Below the pieces are notes generated by a model. The model had not been told where the DNA came from. It searched no databases and worked only from the letters and a program-made list of their open reading frames with translations. A stretch of 64,000 nt of DNA from Brachypodium distachyon. Taxonomy: Eukaryota; Streptophyta; Magnoliopsida; Poales; Poaceae. This document shows, one piece after another, positions 20,740-32,129 of this stretch. A program made the translations under genes and the position numbers. The stretch's first letter is position 1. Every line of letters begins with the position of its first letter. The DNA lies in the NCBI RefSeq assembly GCF_000005505.3, contig NC_016131.3, forward strand, positions 72,457,855-72,521,854, in the 5' to 3' direction.

Positions 20740-22725
20740 ATGGGTCGTGGTTATGTTGTCATATCAATGTTACTTTGCTTTTTATTCGCATCTTGGTACC
20801 TCACTTTGGCTGAATCAACGGATTCAGGTGGTAATCTGCAGATGAATGACAAGGTAAAAAATCCACACATGGAACTCTTTCTCACTTGTTTTTCTTTTAA
20901 TTCACTAGATTCTCGTATTTCACATGTATGTTACTATACATACATGAAGCTTACATATGCCACAACAATTATTTTCTTTCGTAGAAAGCTACTATTTTGG
21001 TACCAACCGGAGGTGCCAAAAATCAGGATGGAGAAAGAAAGAACATTACTCTTTCAACAACCAAACCTATCTGGTTCCCACGAAGAGCCAACATTCTGGA
21101 TGAAGACAACACCATTTCTCATGTACTCTCTCTCTCTCTCTCTCTAAATTTGGATGCAATTATGTTTGCCCACTGCAATTAATTTCTCTGTTTGGTCCCT
21201 AATTTGATTTATGTCTTGTTGTCACTAGTATGCAATGTGGCGCACAACAACAGGAAAACGTTATGGTTTTCGAGCTGAAATGAGTATATGGGGTTCACCA
21301 AATCAACACTACTCTCAAGACTCCGGATCAGCAATACAAATGTATTGTGCAGAAGGAGATCGCTACCGCTTAATCGAAGCCGGATTTCACGTACAAATAG
21401 ATCATCCATGCATTATTTTGATAAGCTCAAATACTTTCAAAAAACGGTTATCTTAAATTTTGGCCTGGCCGGTTTGCAGGTTGCTCCCGCTTTGTACCAT
21501 AATAGAGATGTCCGCTTCTTTACATATTGGACGGTAAGTTTAAACTTTAAGTTAGTTTTCCTCCCGCAGTTTTCTAGTTTTTTTTACTATTTATCAGATT
21601 AACTTTTGTCATTGTTTCCCACAGTAATACATGTTATTTTTTTATCATTGATCAGAAGGACACCAAATCAGCGGGTTGCTACAACTTGAATTGCCCCGGA
21701 TTTGTTCCTGCGCCTGGAGCTGCACTGGTGCCTGGTCAAGCCATTGCTCCTACGTCAACTTATGATGTACAAGACCGCTATGTCAGGCTTAGCATAAATG
21801 AGGTATCCTTTTATCCTGACAGAGACACATATATATTTACCAAATATTGCATTTGAAGATACATGGCTAATGACATGTTGCTAATTTTTTATATGGAAAA
21901 CCATTAGAGCATATCCACTTTTATTTATTAGATTTTTTAGTACTTCAAATTGAAACATTCATGCGGATATATGTAAGAATCTGGCTTGACTAAATGAATA
22001 ACCATGGGAAGCTCTTGTTCAAAATCCACGATGATTTGTATACAGATTCAGCTAGATTTTCTTGATTTTTTTTAACATATGTTCCAAATGCTCCAGGTAG
22101 ACAAAACAATGCTAATTAATTATTGGATGACTGAATTCAACAAACAAGGAACAAACCTGGTTATTTGTCAAGTTACTTAATTAGATGGAAGCTGAATTAA
22201 TACATTATGTCATGCTTAAGTACCATGAAATCAAAGATAAGAATCTAAAATTGTTTTCACTAAATATTTTAAGCAAACTATCTAGTTTATTTATTTTTCT
22301 TTCTTCATGAAAATTAAAATTTATAACCATCACCCCTTGTCGATTGTGTACAGGATCCAAAATCAGGAGATTTGGTGTTGTACCGGCATGACTTAGAGAG
22401 ACCCTCGTTCTTGGGGCATTTCCCACGTGAGCTTTGCCCTGGAACGTCACGAATACAAGCATTGACTGGATTCGTGAATTACCTACTGACTATAAAGGGT
22501 CCTCCAATGGGCAGCGGCCATTTCCCCAGTAGAAATCCTAAGAGATCTGGATACTTCAAGCATATCAAGATTTATGACTCCAAAGGTCGCGCTTGGGACC
22601 CACATACAACCCCGATTAAGAAAGTAGCTGACAAGTGGGACTGCTATAACCAAACCAGTCTTTTTCTTCAGCGTGACATGGGCTACGCGTTTTTCTACGG
22701 TGGGCCAAGTGGCTGTGTTAGTTGA
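20740..22725 (+). CDS. Neprosin-domain (DUF239) secreted protein
   Basis: Neprosins are secreted plant glutamic peptidases; most genomic members are uncharacterised. Six exons join in frame: 20740-20853, 20985-21122, 21229-21390, 21480-21533, 21656-21802 and 22354-22725, giving 328 residues. The N terminus (VVISMLLCFLFASWYLTLAES) is a signal peptide. The domain includes RLIEAGFHV (Glu134), FFTYWT, the CYNLNCPGFV segment, MGSGHFP and the C-terminal FYGGPSG. The N-terminal activation peptide (DUF4409) of typical ~400-residue neprosins is missing. At the place where I expect the second catalytic Glu (WGGE-type motif) the protein reads LTGFVNYL with Phe245, so peptidase activity is doubtful. A TATA box lies near 20653-20662 and AATAAAG at about 22757. 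A GTG in frame at 20734 is not used; the ATG at 20740 fits the signal peptide. Confidence 0.88.
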
Positions 22726-22912
22726 CAATACATGTTCTGTTTGCTTCATGTGATTCAATAAAGCATCAATTATATATGTTCCTTTTGATGGACATGCAGC
22801 CATGTTTGTTTGTTTTCTTGCCAGGCTGCATTTAGCATATGATGGATTGTCGCAATTTCATCTCAAGGTTTTATATCACTGGGATTTCGATAAAAAACTC
22901 ATTTGCTGGTCA

Positions 22913-23756
22913 ATCTGAAAAGGGACTCGCTTGGGCTCAGTCGACTGAGAACGAGTAGTTCTCAGTCGATGGTAGTACTAGCTAGCAATTGATTGATTTT
23001 TTATAGCTATTTCTACCCGATTTTACTCACCCCGCTGGCTGCTTTTTTTTTTTTTTTAGTTTGTGTGTTCTCCTGACTTTGTAGGCTTGCTGGGACATAG
23101 CCAATACTATAAAATTCTCATGCAACTAAAATAATCATAAAACCATTGTGCAATTTAAAAACTGCAATTTAAATTTCTTGCAAAAGAGAAAATTTATAGC
23201 AGGAAAAATTACAGACAATTCTAAAATTTGCACGTGAAATTTTATGCGATATTCTAATTGCACGTGAAATTTTCTGCACGATTCTAAAAATTGCACGTGA
23301 AGTTTTATAAGCGATTCTAATTGCACTTGAAATTTTGTGCACGATTCTAAAAATTGCACGTGAAATTTTATACGGATTCTAATTTCACGTGAAATTTTGT
23401 GCACGAGTTTAAAAATTGCATGTGAAATTTTGGGTGCAATTCTAAAATTGCACGTGAAATTTTGTGCGCTATTCTAATAAATTGAAGAAAGGAAAAACCG
23501 AAGAATTAAAATCTTACATAAATCTGCCAAGATGAAGATTTGAACCTTTCATCTCTGTCTGGAAAACAAAAACACATTATCAGTGCAACAACATGACTTT
23601 GTTGTCTATAGAGGGACGCGGCCTTATTTATTCAAAAAAACTCTGCGCTGTCTTCCTGCACCACGAATCTTTGATGCCTGATCCAACGTCTCACAAGCAT
23701 CGACTGAGAAAAGCTAATTGTCAGGCGACTGCTCCCTAGCCAATTCGATCTGAAAA
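22913..23756. mobile_element. 826-bp Mutator-like element with 9-bp target duplication and paralogous empty site
   Basis: The insertion is 22922-23747. ATCTGAAAA is repeated exactly at 22913-22921 and 23748-23756. The other neprosin copy has an uninterrupted TGGTCAATCTGAAAAATTAT at about 31420, which is the empty site. The inverted ends are imperfect: GGGCTCAGTCGACTGAGAA near the left end and, on the minus strand, GGGAGCAGTCGCCTGACAA near the right end. Inside is a minisatellite rich in CACGTG. No protein is encoded. Confidence 0.85.
23226..23475. repeat. Minisatellite of about 30 bp units with CACGTG cores
   Basis: About eight units of the form AATTGCACGTGAAATTTT followed by GTGCACGATTCTAAAA or a shorter variant. 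Longer and shorter units tend to alternate. Six units keep the palindromic G-box core CACGTG; one has CACTTG and one CATGTG. The array is part of the transposon at 22922-23747. Confidence 0.85.
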
Positions 23757-24770
23757 ATGGTAAATCTTGAAAAGATAACCATCGTATGACCAGTGGCAGA
23801 GCTAGGAAAGAAATTATTTAAGGAGGGGCCAGTCTTGATTACCAGACAATTTAGGTTGTAGTTTTGATGCATAATTAGGAAAAACTAAAGTATTCACATG
23901 GTGCTATTAATCAAGATGATTACAAGATTAAGGGTGGGCACAACCCTCTACTGTTAGCGCCAAGGATCCAAGCCTGGGTGTCCGGGAAGAACTCCACCCA
24001 GGGCAGCTGCGTGACGGCGCAGTCGCCGATGACCCCAACGGGGTACGTGAGGAGCTCGCACTCCGGTGCGTCGCCGCCGGCCTGTGCGCCTCTGCTCCTG
24101 TCGTGCGCCTACGCGCGCCGCTGCTGCCCCCGCCACGTGCCACCGCGGTTCCGTGACTTCCGTCCTCGACTCCGGCCAGTGCTTGGAAGGTTCTATGATG
24201 GCTCTATGGGGTGACTTAATGGTTTTCGCTTAGTTCTCTGCTAAATATTTGGATAACTCTTGGAGGGGACTACACAGCGACGTGCCCGCCCACCGATCTT
24301 TACCGTACGGCGGCCCCCTCCACGGTCATGCGCTGCACGGGACCTGCTCGCCCACGGTGTGCAGCCAGGCCGGCCCAGCAGCGCGTTGGCCCAGCTACCC
24401 ATCCGCAGTGTGTTGGTCCAGTAGCACCTTGGCACAGCATCATTAGCTGATCGCAGGAACGCAACGCATCATAGCTTAGCCTCAGAAGCACGTTATTGGC
24501 TTGGCCTTCAGTCAAGCTCACTTTGGTTCTCTTCTTCTAAAAATAGACATATTTTCATCATATTAGAAAAAAGGAAAAAAATGCTATAGACGGCGTGCGC
24601 ACCACAACCTGCTCGTAAGTCGCCGTGCATTCGGCACGTTCTGGCCAACTCGCACTCTGTTGTCTTTAAGTGACTAGCTGGCGACGTTTGCAGCCTTGCG
24701 CTAACATGCGGCGTCCACGTTAGGTGAACTATATATACTTCTATCATCTGAGGATAACATCTTTTACTTG
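23757..24770. other. Neprosin downstream flank and GC-rich segment
   Basis: Up to about 23870 the sequence belongs to the duplication unit. From 23940 to 24520 it is GC-rich and coding-like on the minus strand (one frame reads VIGDCAVTQLPWVEFFPDTQ near 24040-23980), but no start, splice sites or known domain could be defined. It is probably a gene fragment. Confidence 0.35.
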
Positions 24771-24774
24771 TTGA

Positions 24775-25415
24775 AACACTTCACTATATCACTTGTTTAC
24801 AACCAGGTAATATAATAGTCACTCGTTTACCAGGTTAACTCATTTATCAGTTTAATATTCTTTGTTTATTAGATTATAGTCACCCGTTTACCAGATTAAC
24901 GATCCTTGTTTATCAGGTATAGTCACCCGTTTATCACGTTAATATTGCTTGTTTTTCAAGTTATAATCAATCGTTTATCAGGATAATATCGCGTGTTTAC
25001 CATGTTATAATCACTCATTTACCACGTTAATATTGCTTATTTACCAGGTTATAGTCACTCGTTTACTAGGATAGTATCGCGTGTTTACCACGCTATAGTC
25101 ACTCCTTTACCAGGTTAGTATATCGCTTGTTTACCAGGTTATAATCACACGTTTACCAGGATAGTATCGCATGTTTACCACGTTATAGTCACTCCTTTAC
25201 CATGTTATTATCGCTTGTTTAACAGGTTATAGTCACTCGTTTACCAGGATAGTATCGCGTGTTTACCACGTTATAGTCACTCCTTTACCAGGTTAATATC
25301 GCTTGTTTTACCAGGTTATAGTCACTCGTTTATCAGGTTAATATCGCTTGTTTACCAGGTTATAGTCACTGATTTACCAGGTTAATATAGCTTGTTTACC
25401 AACTTGATTACACAT
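24775..25415. repeat. Minisatellite with 42-bp higher-order period
   Basis: About 14 units made of two half-units that begin GTTTACCAGGTTATAGTCAC and GTTTACCAGGTTAATATCGC. The half-units alternate regularly, so the array has a basic period of about 21 bp and a higher-order period of about 42 bp. Substitutions (ACCACG, TATCAG) increase toward the left end, which looks older. Confidence 0.9.
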
Positions 25416-26620
25416 TTTCACGAGCCGCCGTCATGAAGGCAAAAGAGAAGAAGCGAGCGGTGGGAAACAAGGAGAAGATATTCGTCTTCGTGTCCGGAGA
25501 TCTCATCCACTTCCGTGTCTCCATCGAGGTCGACATCCATCTCCTCTGAGTCAGGACCTGCTTCGTTCCGGACTGAAAATCGAGTTCTGACAGTTTTGCG
25601 GGATCTGTTCTGCCCACAGCCTGCAAAACCGAAAATACGACCACCAAAAACAGAAATCGACACTTCGTCAGTTCACAGTTCGAAAGTTTGACGGTTCACA
25701 AAAAATTTGTGCATATCATAACGCATCACATGAAAGTTCAAATAAACCAATCCAACGTTGTTGACTTCCGGTGGAGCAGAGGTAGCATCGGCGGTGGCGG
25801 CAGCGCTCTCGGCAGCGGCGGAGGCTGCGGCTTCGGTAGCGGCGGCAACAGCGACCGCGGCATCTCTAGCTTGGCGGCAACACGGCATAATGTGTTCCCT
25901 CTTCGTCTGCCACCACTGTCGGCTCAGTTCATCAAGGCCGCTAGGATCCGTCGTCATAACTCTGTTCTCCTCTTCGCCGCTTTGGCCTCCTCAATTGCAG
26001 TCCGCCGTGCATCGATCTTCGCGTTCCTCAATTGCAGTCCTTGCCGTTGAGAAGCAATGGCACTGGTGGGGCATGGGCGACGGCAGGTGGCTGAAGATAA
26101 GAAGCGAGGGGCGCGGCGCGGTACCTGCCGTTGAAGAGGGAAGATCCCGACGAGGGCAGCTGTGCCGACGCTGCCCCAGATGACCACCGTCGAGGAGAGC
26201 AGGGACCAGTTACGTAAGATCATCCCTGCAAGCACATGCATATGGCGGCCACGACCACGGCCTGCTTCACCTTCTTCCCGGTCACCTCTCCATGCCGGAA
26301 TCTCGGATCGAGTAGCTCGTCGGGCACTCGCTGGCGAGCAGCGGCGCGACCCAAGCGACGAGGCTTACCTCCGCTGCCGCCGCGCCCCCGAAACTTCGCC
26401 CTACTCCGCCGCCCTGTGACACCGGAGGTCGAAGCCGCCGCCGCCGCCACTCGCGTCCGCGCGCCCTTCGCCGCCGCCGCAGCCCGGCGTTCCCTTCGCC
26501 TCTTCCACCGCCGCCACCGCCCCTCTCGCCCTTCACCGCTGCAGCCCCCGCCCCGCGCGCCGTTTGCCCCTGCCACCGCCGACGAGAACAATCGGGAGTA
26601 GGGAGGATAATACCGGGGGA
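25416..26620 (-). pseudogene. Possible decayed minus-strand gene of unknown function
   Basis: The minus strand shows several coding-like pieces in a GC-rich stretch: a Pro/Arg-rich leader (26620-26290), GKKVKQAVVVAAICMC (about 26275-26228), LLSSTVVIWGSVGTAAL (about 26200-26150), an Arg/Ala-rich helix (RNAKIDARRTAIEEAKAAKR, about 26025-25960) and an Ala-rich tract (25900-25790). Stops interrupt them and the splice pattern is unclear. The hydrophobic pieces suggest a small membrane protein. I do not recognise the family. It could also be a transposon-captured fragment. Confidence 0.35.
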
Positions 26621-27660
26621 CCGGTAAGGAGAGGAGAAAGGAAATAGGAGGGGGGGAATGGAAAAGTAACACGGGCTGCTGCTGCCCGCTCGATACCTCC
26701 GCTCGAATCTCAAAGACAACGGTGGATGTCGCACACACTGCAGCACGTATGTACGTGTATGTGCGATCTAATCTGATCTCGTACGCAGTTGGAGTGGCGC
26801 CAGAATTGAAGTGCGTACGATGTACGTATAGCATCGTCATCTGCTCGGTCCATATACACGGCATGTGGAAGCATACGTGTATACATACATACGTACGTAC
26901 AACGGGTGCATGCATGATGGACGGTCATAATCGATCGGCCGGACCACATAGCTAGCTCCATGTTCGTATTTTTCTTGCATAAATATCCGGATCGGCGTAT
27001 AGATCGACCGATGCATGCATGACTACCAACCTTAAATCCGCGTAACATGCTCGTAAATCAAGGTTTTGGCTCTACGCATCAAGTGCGTGCATGCCATCTC
27101 TTGTCCATCATTTTGGTACTACGTACGTACTGTCATTTTCGTCTTGGCGGAGGTATGCGTTTTGTCCACATGGCCACATGCTAGCTAGCTAGGTTCCTTC
27201 CATAGTTCCATTTATATACTTGCATGAGCAATTAGTGAACAATACGCGCACATACATAATGGTTGTGCTTGTGCATGCATATGTGTGTACGCATACACGA
27301 CTATACGAGCATGAGCACGTACCCAGACAAGATGGTATATATAGCAAGTTTACGTTGCGGTTGTGCGTATGTACGTAGCGTATGTGTACGGCCGAGACAC
27401 GAAAATTGCAGCCAGTACGGGTTACGTACGTGCGTACGGCGGACTGACACGAAATTTGCCACACACGAAGCGTTCAAGTCTCCCTTGGCCGTGTTCCCCG
27501 AATTAGTAGCTAATCAGTACCCGCGCCCGATCGACGGCGACATCGACTCTGCTGCTGACCGGAGCATGGATTCGACATCGACTCTGCTAGACAACGGTGG
27601 GCACCTGTGTTCGTTAGATTGTCCGATAACTCTTTTGTTCTTAATTGTAAATGCATCCAG
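26621..27660. other. ACGT-rich intergenic DNA
   Basis: No gene is seen. The stretch is unusually rich in TACGTA and CGTACGTAC motifs and in GCATGCATG runs (for example 26745-26900, 27115-27135, 27270-27440). Confidence 0.5.
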
Positions 27661-28319
27661 GAACCTGGACTCCGTTCAGAAAAAATAAATCAATGAGATT
27701 AAATGCGGACATGTGAACCAAGCATATATTAACGAAGATTGATGATTGATCTATATATATCCATCTCAAGCATACATATCAAATCGTTCATTCACGGGAT
27801 CTAATTAATTAAAGTTTGACTGTTAAAAGCTTTCCATAAGAAACCGTGGCTCCGCACTCTATATATTGTCTTTCCCAAACAACATACTATTAGCAAGGAA
27901 TCATACGAAGTTTAGCCCAAGGAACTCATTTGCTTTTGCCAATGGGTTGTGGATATGTTGTCATATCAATCTTACTATGCTTTACATCCGCACATTGCTT
28001 CCTCACTTTCGTTGAATCAACAGATGTAGGTGGTAATCTGCAAAAGAATGAGAAGGTACTTCGACCCATGAGGCTCTTTCTCAATTTTTTTTTAATATTC
28101 GCTAAATCTCGTATATGCTTTGACCATTTAGTGCTGATCGTTATAAAACTAGTCTATTGTAACTATCCTTTGTTATGTTGCCAATTAAAATTAGGATATC
28201 ACATGTCCGAGATGTATGTATTTACAAAACAAAACCTGTCACCATGCACAGTTATGTACAGTCAATTTGAATTTAAATTTAGTTCCAAACTTCAGTTAGT
28301 TTTCAAATTAGGATAGCAC

Positions 28320-28999
28320 ATGTCCGAGTCCTGGCATATATTATTCATAACATGAGAAAAGGAAATAACATGCATTTAGAATCTGCAGCACGCATAGATT
28401 GCATGGGTCAAAAGGGGCCGCCTCGTGCTTGGGCCGAACGAGGCTTCCCAAGTAGCGAGGTCGAGATACCCTTAAGACTCTAATCCGATTCCATCTCCTT
28501 CAGGCTCGGGCTGAACGAGACTTTCCGAGATCCCGAAACTAGAGCTCCTCTCAAAGAGGCTCTCTAGCCCTCTCCCCTTGAGTTTATTCAAGCGAGAGTG
28601 AATAATACATGCCTCCATGAGGGGTATTTATAGCCTAGGGGTCCATGACAAAAGACCATGATTACTCTTGAGGGAGAGAGAAAAGTGGGGGCAAAAGGTT
28701 AAAAGTAGCTCCTTTGGTCCATAACTTTTGTGTGCACCATGTGAGAAAAATAGGGCTTGGTCCATGATCCACTATGGACTAAAGGCTCCCTCCTCTCACC
28801 TTTCTTGCCTCCTACTCTATCTCATTTGATCCTTTGATCATGGCATGAGAGGCTTGACTCGTTGACTAGTCTTCTTTTACCACGTAGGATTGACCGCACC
28901 ACGCAGGTGTCTTGACTCGTGCTTGCGAAATGTTGACTTGGTCGTTGCCACGTAGGATTTACGGTCCGACCCATATAAGGGTTTTATTTTACTACAACA
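28320..28999 (-). mobile_element. LTR-like relic in intron 1 of the neprosin pseudogene
   Basis: This block is absent from the intron of the left copy. Read on the minus strand it starts TGTTGTAGTAAAATAAAACC, has a TATA element in GGCTATAAATACCCC at about 28623-28637, and then a GC-rich transcribed-type segment, the layout of an LTR promoter. No internal retrotransposon sequence adjoins it, so it may be a solo LTR. The left border is not resolved. Confidence 0.5.
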
Positions 29000-29967
29000 A
29001 GCCTAAATTAATTATTCTTGCAGAACGCTACACTTTTGGTATCCAAATATTTTCGGTTCGTCCAGAGCGCGGTAAATCAGGCCGGAGAAATTCAGAACAG
29101 TACTCTTTCAACACCCAAACCTATCTGTTAACCAGGAGATCCAACCTTTTGGGTGTAGACAGCAACACTGTTTCTCATGTACTCTCTCTCTCTCTCAAAA
29201 GATGCAGCATCCCCATTGGTTAATTATGTTTTTTTTCACTACTATTAATGTCTTCGATTGTTCCTTAATCTGATTTATGTCTTATTGTCGCTGGTATGCA
29301 ATGTGGCACACAAAACCAGGAAAACATCATGGTCTTCGAGCAGAAATGAGTATATGGGGTTCACCAAATCAACAATACTCTCAAGACTCCGGATCAGCCA
29401 TACAGATCTATTGTGCAGAAGGAGGTCGCTACCGCCTAATCGAAGCCAGATTTCACGTATAAACATATCACGATTATTCCAGTAATCTCAAAATACTTTT
29501 CAAGAAACTGTTATCTTAAATTCTGGTTCGGTCGGCATGCAGGTTGCCCCTCTTTGTACCACAATAGAGATGTCCGTTTCTTCACGTACTAGACGGTAAG
29601 CTTAAACCAGCATGCCATGTGAATAAAATGCAGTATGTTGAGTTTTTCTCCCACAATTTTCTATTTTTTTACTACTTATCAGATTTAGCTGTGGTCATTA
29701 ATTGTTTCCCACGATAATACATAAGGACACCAAATCAGCAGGCTGCTACAACTTGGACTGCTCCGGATTTGTTCCTGCGCGTGGAGCTGCATTGGTGCCT
29801 GGTCAAGCCATTGCGCCTACGTCGATTTATTACGTATAAGACCGTTATGTCAGGCTTAGCATAAATGAGGTGCCCTTTTATCCCAGTAGAGACAAACATA
29901 CATTTGAACGTACATGGCTAATAACATGCTACTACTTAGACATATACTAATTAATATGTTATGCCAT

Positions 29968-30730
29968 GTTTAAATGAGTTCTTCTACGGTACTCCGGAAT
30001 AAATATGAACGTTCATTTTTTTAATCAGATTGGTTGTTACTCCCTCCTACTCCAACTAAGTATATGGAGTATTAGGAAGGCAGGGGTAAATACGTAATCT
30101 AAACCTGTGCAAACGAAAAAAAACGTAAAGAGCTTGTCCGAAGGGGGCTGCGCCGGTCGCCGCGCGGAGGACGGCGTTGGCTGCAGCGAGGCCCGCGACG
30201 GGTGCGCGGGGGGCTGCGGGCGGCATGCTGGAGGTGGCCGGCGGGGGCCGTGGGCGGCGTGCTGGAGGAGGCCGGCGGGGGCCGCTGCGACGGCCGCGGG
30301 CGGCGCGCTGGAGGAGGGCGCCACCGGTGCGCAGGAGTATGGCCGCGGCGGCGCCGGAGGAGGGCGCTGGCGGCCGCTGCGAGGGCCGGGGCAGCGAGCT
30401 GCGCTGAGGGCGGGGGCGCGCTGGAGGATGACCGCGCCGGCGCTGGAGGAGGGCGCCGGCGTCCGCTGCGAGGATCATGGGAGAGGCGCGGTGGAGCAGG
30501 GCCCGCGGAGGCGCCAGAGGAGGACGGCGCCAGCGAGCGGCATGAGGGTGGCGGCGTCGCCGGAGGGTGCGAGCTACGCGATCGAGACCACTGGATCAGC
30601 ACCAACGCGATAGGGAAGAAAGAAACCTGATGTGTTTTGGTTTTTAATGAAAAAAGACAATAACGCCCTTCCCTAAAACTCCGTTTAGCCCATTGGAGTA
30701 TCAGGTACAGAAGAAAACCCCGTTTAACTA
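29968..30730. mobile_element. GC-rich TIR element (Pack-MULE-like) in intron 5 of the neprosin pseudogene
   Basis: The insert is about 29977-30721, absent from the left copy. It is flanked by an imperfect 9-bp repeat, GTTTAAATG at 29968-29976 and GTTTAACTA at 30722-30730; the left copy has a matching single site GCTTAAGTA. The ends are weakly inverted (AGTTCTTCTACGGTACTCC against TTTTCTTCTGTACCTGATAC on the other strand). The interior 30125-30600 is very GC-rich and open in several frames on both strands, with repeated GGAGGAGGGCGCC. Capture of a GC-rich first exon is plausible; the donor gene is unknown. Confidence 0.5.
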
Positions 30731-31529
30731 TTTGGAAGTGGAAGATAAGAATCTAAAATTATGTTCACTAAATATTTGTATGTAGTTTCTTTACTCTCTT
30801 TTTTCATGGAAATCATCCATTATGACCGCCATCGCTTGTTGATTGTGTATGTACAGGATCCGCACACTGGAGATTTGGTGGTGTACCGGCACGACTTGGA
30901 GAGCCCCTCATTCTTGGGGCATTTCCCGCGGGAGCTTTGCCCTGGATCGTCGCGAATACAAGCACTGACTGGATTTGTGAATTACCTAAAGAATGTACCG
31001 GGTCCTCCAATGGGCAGCGGCTACTTCCCCACTAGTAACGCCAAGAGATCTGGATACTTCAAGCATGTCAAGATTTACGACTCCAAAGGTCACGCTTGGG
31101 ACCCAGATTCAACTCCAATGGAACGTCTAGTTGACAGATCAGACTGCTACCGGCTTACCGATCTCGATCTTGCGTTTAAGATGGGCTACACGTTTTATTA
31201 TGGTGGACCAAGTGGTTGTGTTGGTTGACAACACAAGTTCTGTTTGCTTCATGCGTGTGATTCAATAAAGCATAAATTATGCAGTATATGTTTCTTGATG
31301 AACGTACAATGTCATGCCTGTTTGTTTTCTTGCCAGATCGCATTTAGCATAGGGCCTGTGTATTATCCCAATTCATATCAAGGTTTTATATCATTGGGCT
31401 ATTAATAAAAACTTATTTTCTGGTCAATCTGAAAAATTATAATGGTGAAAAGATAACCATGGTATAACCGGTGGCAGAGCTAGGAAAGAAATTATTGAGG
31501 GGTCAACCTTGATTAGTAGACTACTCTTA

Positions 31530-32129
31530 TGTTTTTTCTCTTTCTCTCTTTTTGAGAAAAACAGTACAGATCTTAACACCGATTATCTATACATGTAAAG
31601 GGATAATAATGCATTCATGCATGTGATTGATCGCTGCAGCTGCAACCAAGGTCAGACCAGGTTGACAATAGTGCTTCTCATAAGTAGTGTACTTACGGCA
31701 GGAAATTCGATCACCCTGAAAACAGATGAGTTAAGAAATGAAGAAATGATGTAACTGCAGTTTAAATGTTTTATACAAGATCACACATGTTTCATAGAAA
31801 ACCAAAGATACCTGCTACAAGAAAACAAGGTGCACTATGTACCGGCTATACACTTCCTGACTTCCACTCATACTAATACGATGGAAGGGATCAGCTCGCT
31901 GGGTCTTACAAGCAGTAAAGCAAGCTGCCAGATCAAGAGGGTTAGGGACAACATTTTCTTTTTTGTACAGATCAATTCCCACCATTCACACCAAAACCTC
32001 AAGTGGTTATTTCTCCCTTTACTCGCACTGGCTGCGTCAATGAGCACTTAGATACAACTCATTTACATCAGAAAACAAGAGCAAGCTAGATCTAGGGGTT
32101 TTGAGTCTGTTGCACACAAATTGCTGGAT
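31530..32129. other. Intergenic DNA downstream of the RABC gene
   Basis: Nothing recognisable apart from the probable 3' UTR of the Rab gene, which is read from the right. Confidence 0.4.

Larger units (their letters stand above)
20470..23870. repeat. Left unit of the neprosin segmental duplication
   Basis: Similarity to the right unit (about 27680-31530) starts upstream of the promoter at GGGGACATGTGAACCAAGCA (20500), runs through the TATA region CTCTATATATTG and the whole gene, and goes past the polyadenylation site to about 23830 (GTGGCAGAGCTAGGAAAGAA). The unit is interrupted by a transposon at 22922-23747 that is absent from the other copy. Identity by eye is high in exons and moderate in introns. 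Confidence 0.85.
27942..31228 (+). pseudogene. Neprosin-domain pseudogene (decayed duplicate)
   Basis: Exon 1 (27942 to about 28054) encodes an intact signal peptide like that of the left copy. Exon 2 (about 29023-29177) has a TAA where the left copy has the Trp of PIW. Exon 3 (about 29297-29458) is intact. Exon 4 (about 29543-29595) has lost one base after GTTGCCCCT, and its TYW Trp codon is now TAG. In exon 5 (about 29725-29870) the Gln codon of the VQD motif is TAA. Exon 6 (30858-31228) is open to the stop and still reads MGSGYFP and FYYGGPSG. With at least four disabling changes no full protein can be made. The TATA region CTCTATATATTG at 27858 is retained, so transcription is possible. 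Confidence 0.88.
27680..31530. repeat. Right unit of the neprosin segmental duplication
   Basis: This copy matches 20470-23870 including promoter, six exons and 3' flank. It carries two insertions that the left copy lacks: LTR-like DNA in intron 1 and a GC-rich TIR element in intron 5. Confidence 0.85.

Noticed and set aside
24775..25415. CRISPR-like array
   Set aside because: There are no unique spacers; both half-units are repeated variants, and the genome is eukaryotic. It is a minisatellite.
30037..30630. Several overlapping open frames on both strands of the GC-rich block
   Set aside because: All are Ala/Arg/Gly/Pro-rich with no domain; they result from extreme GC content within a transposon-like insert.
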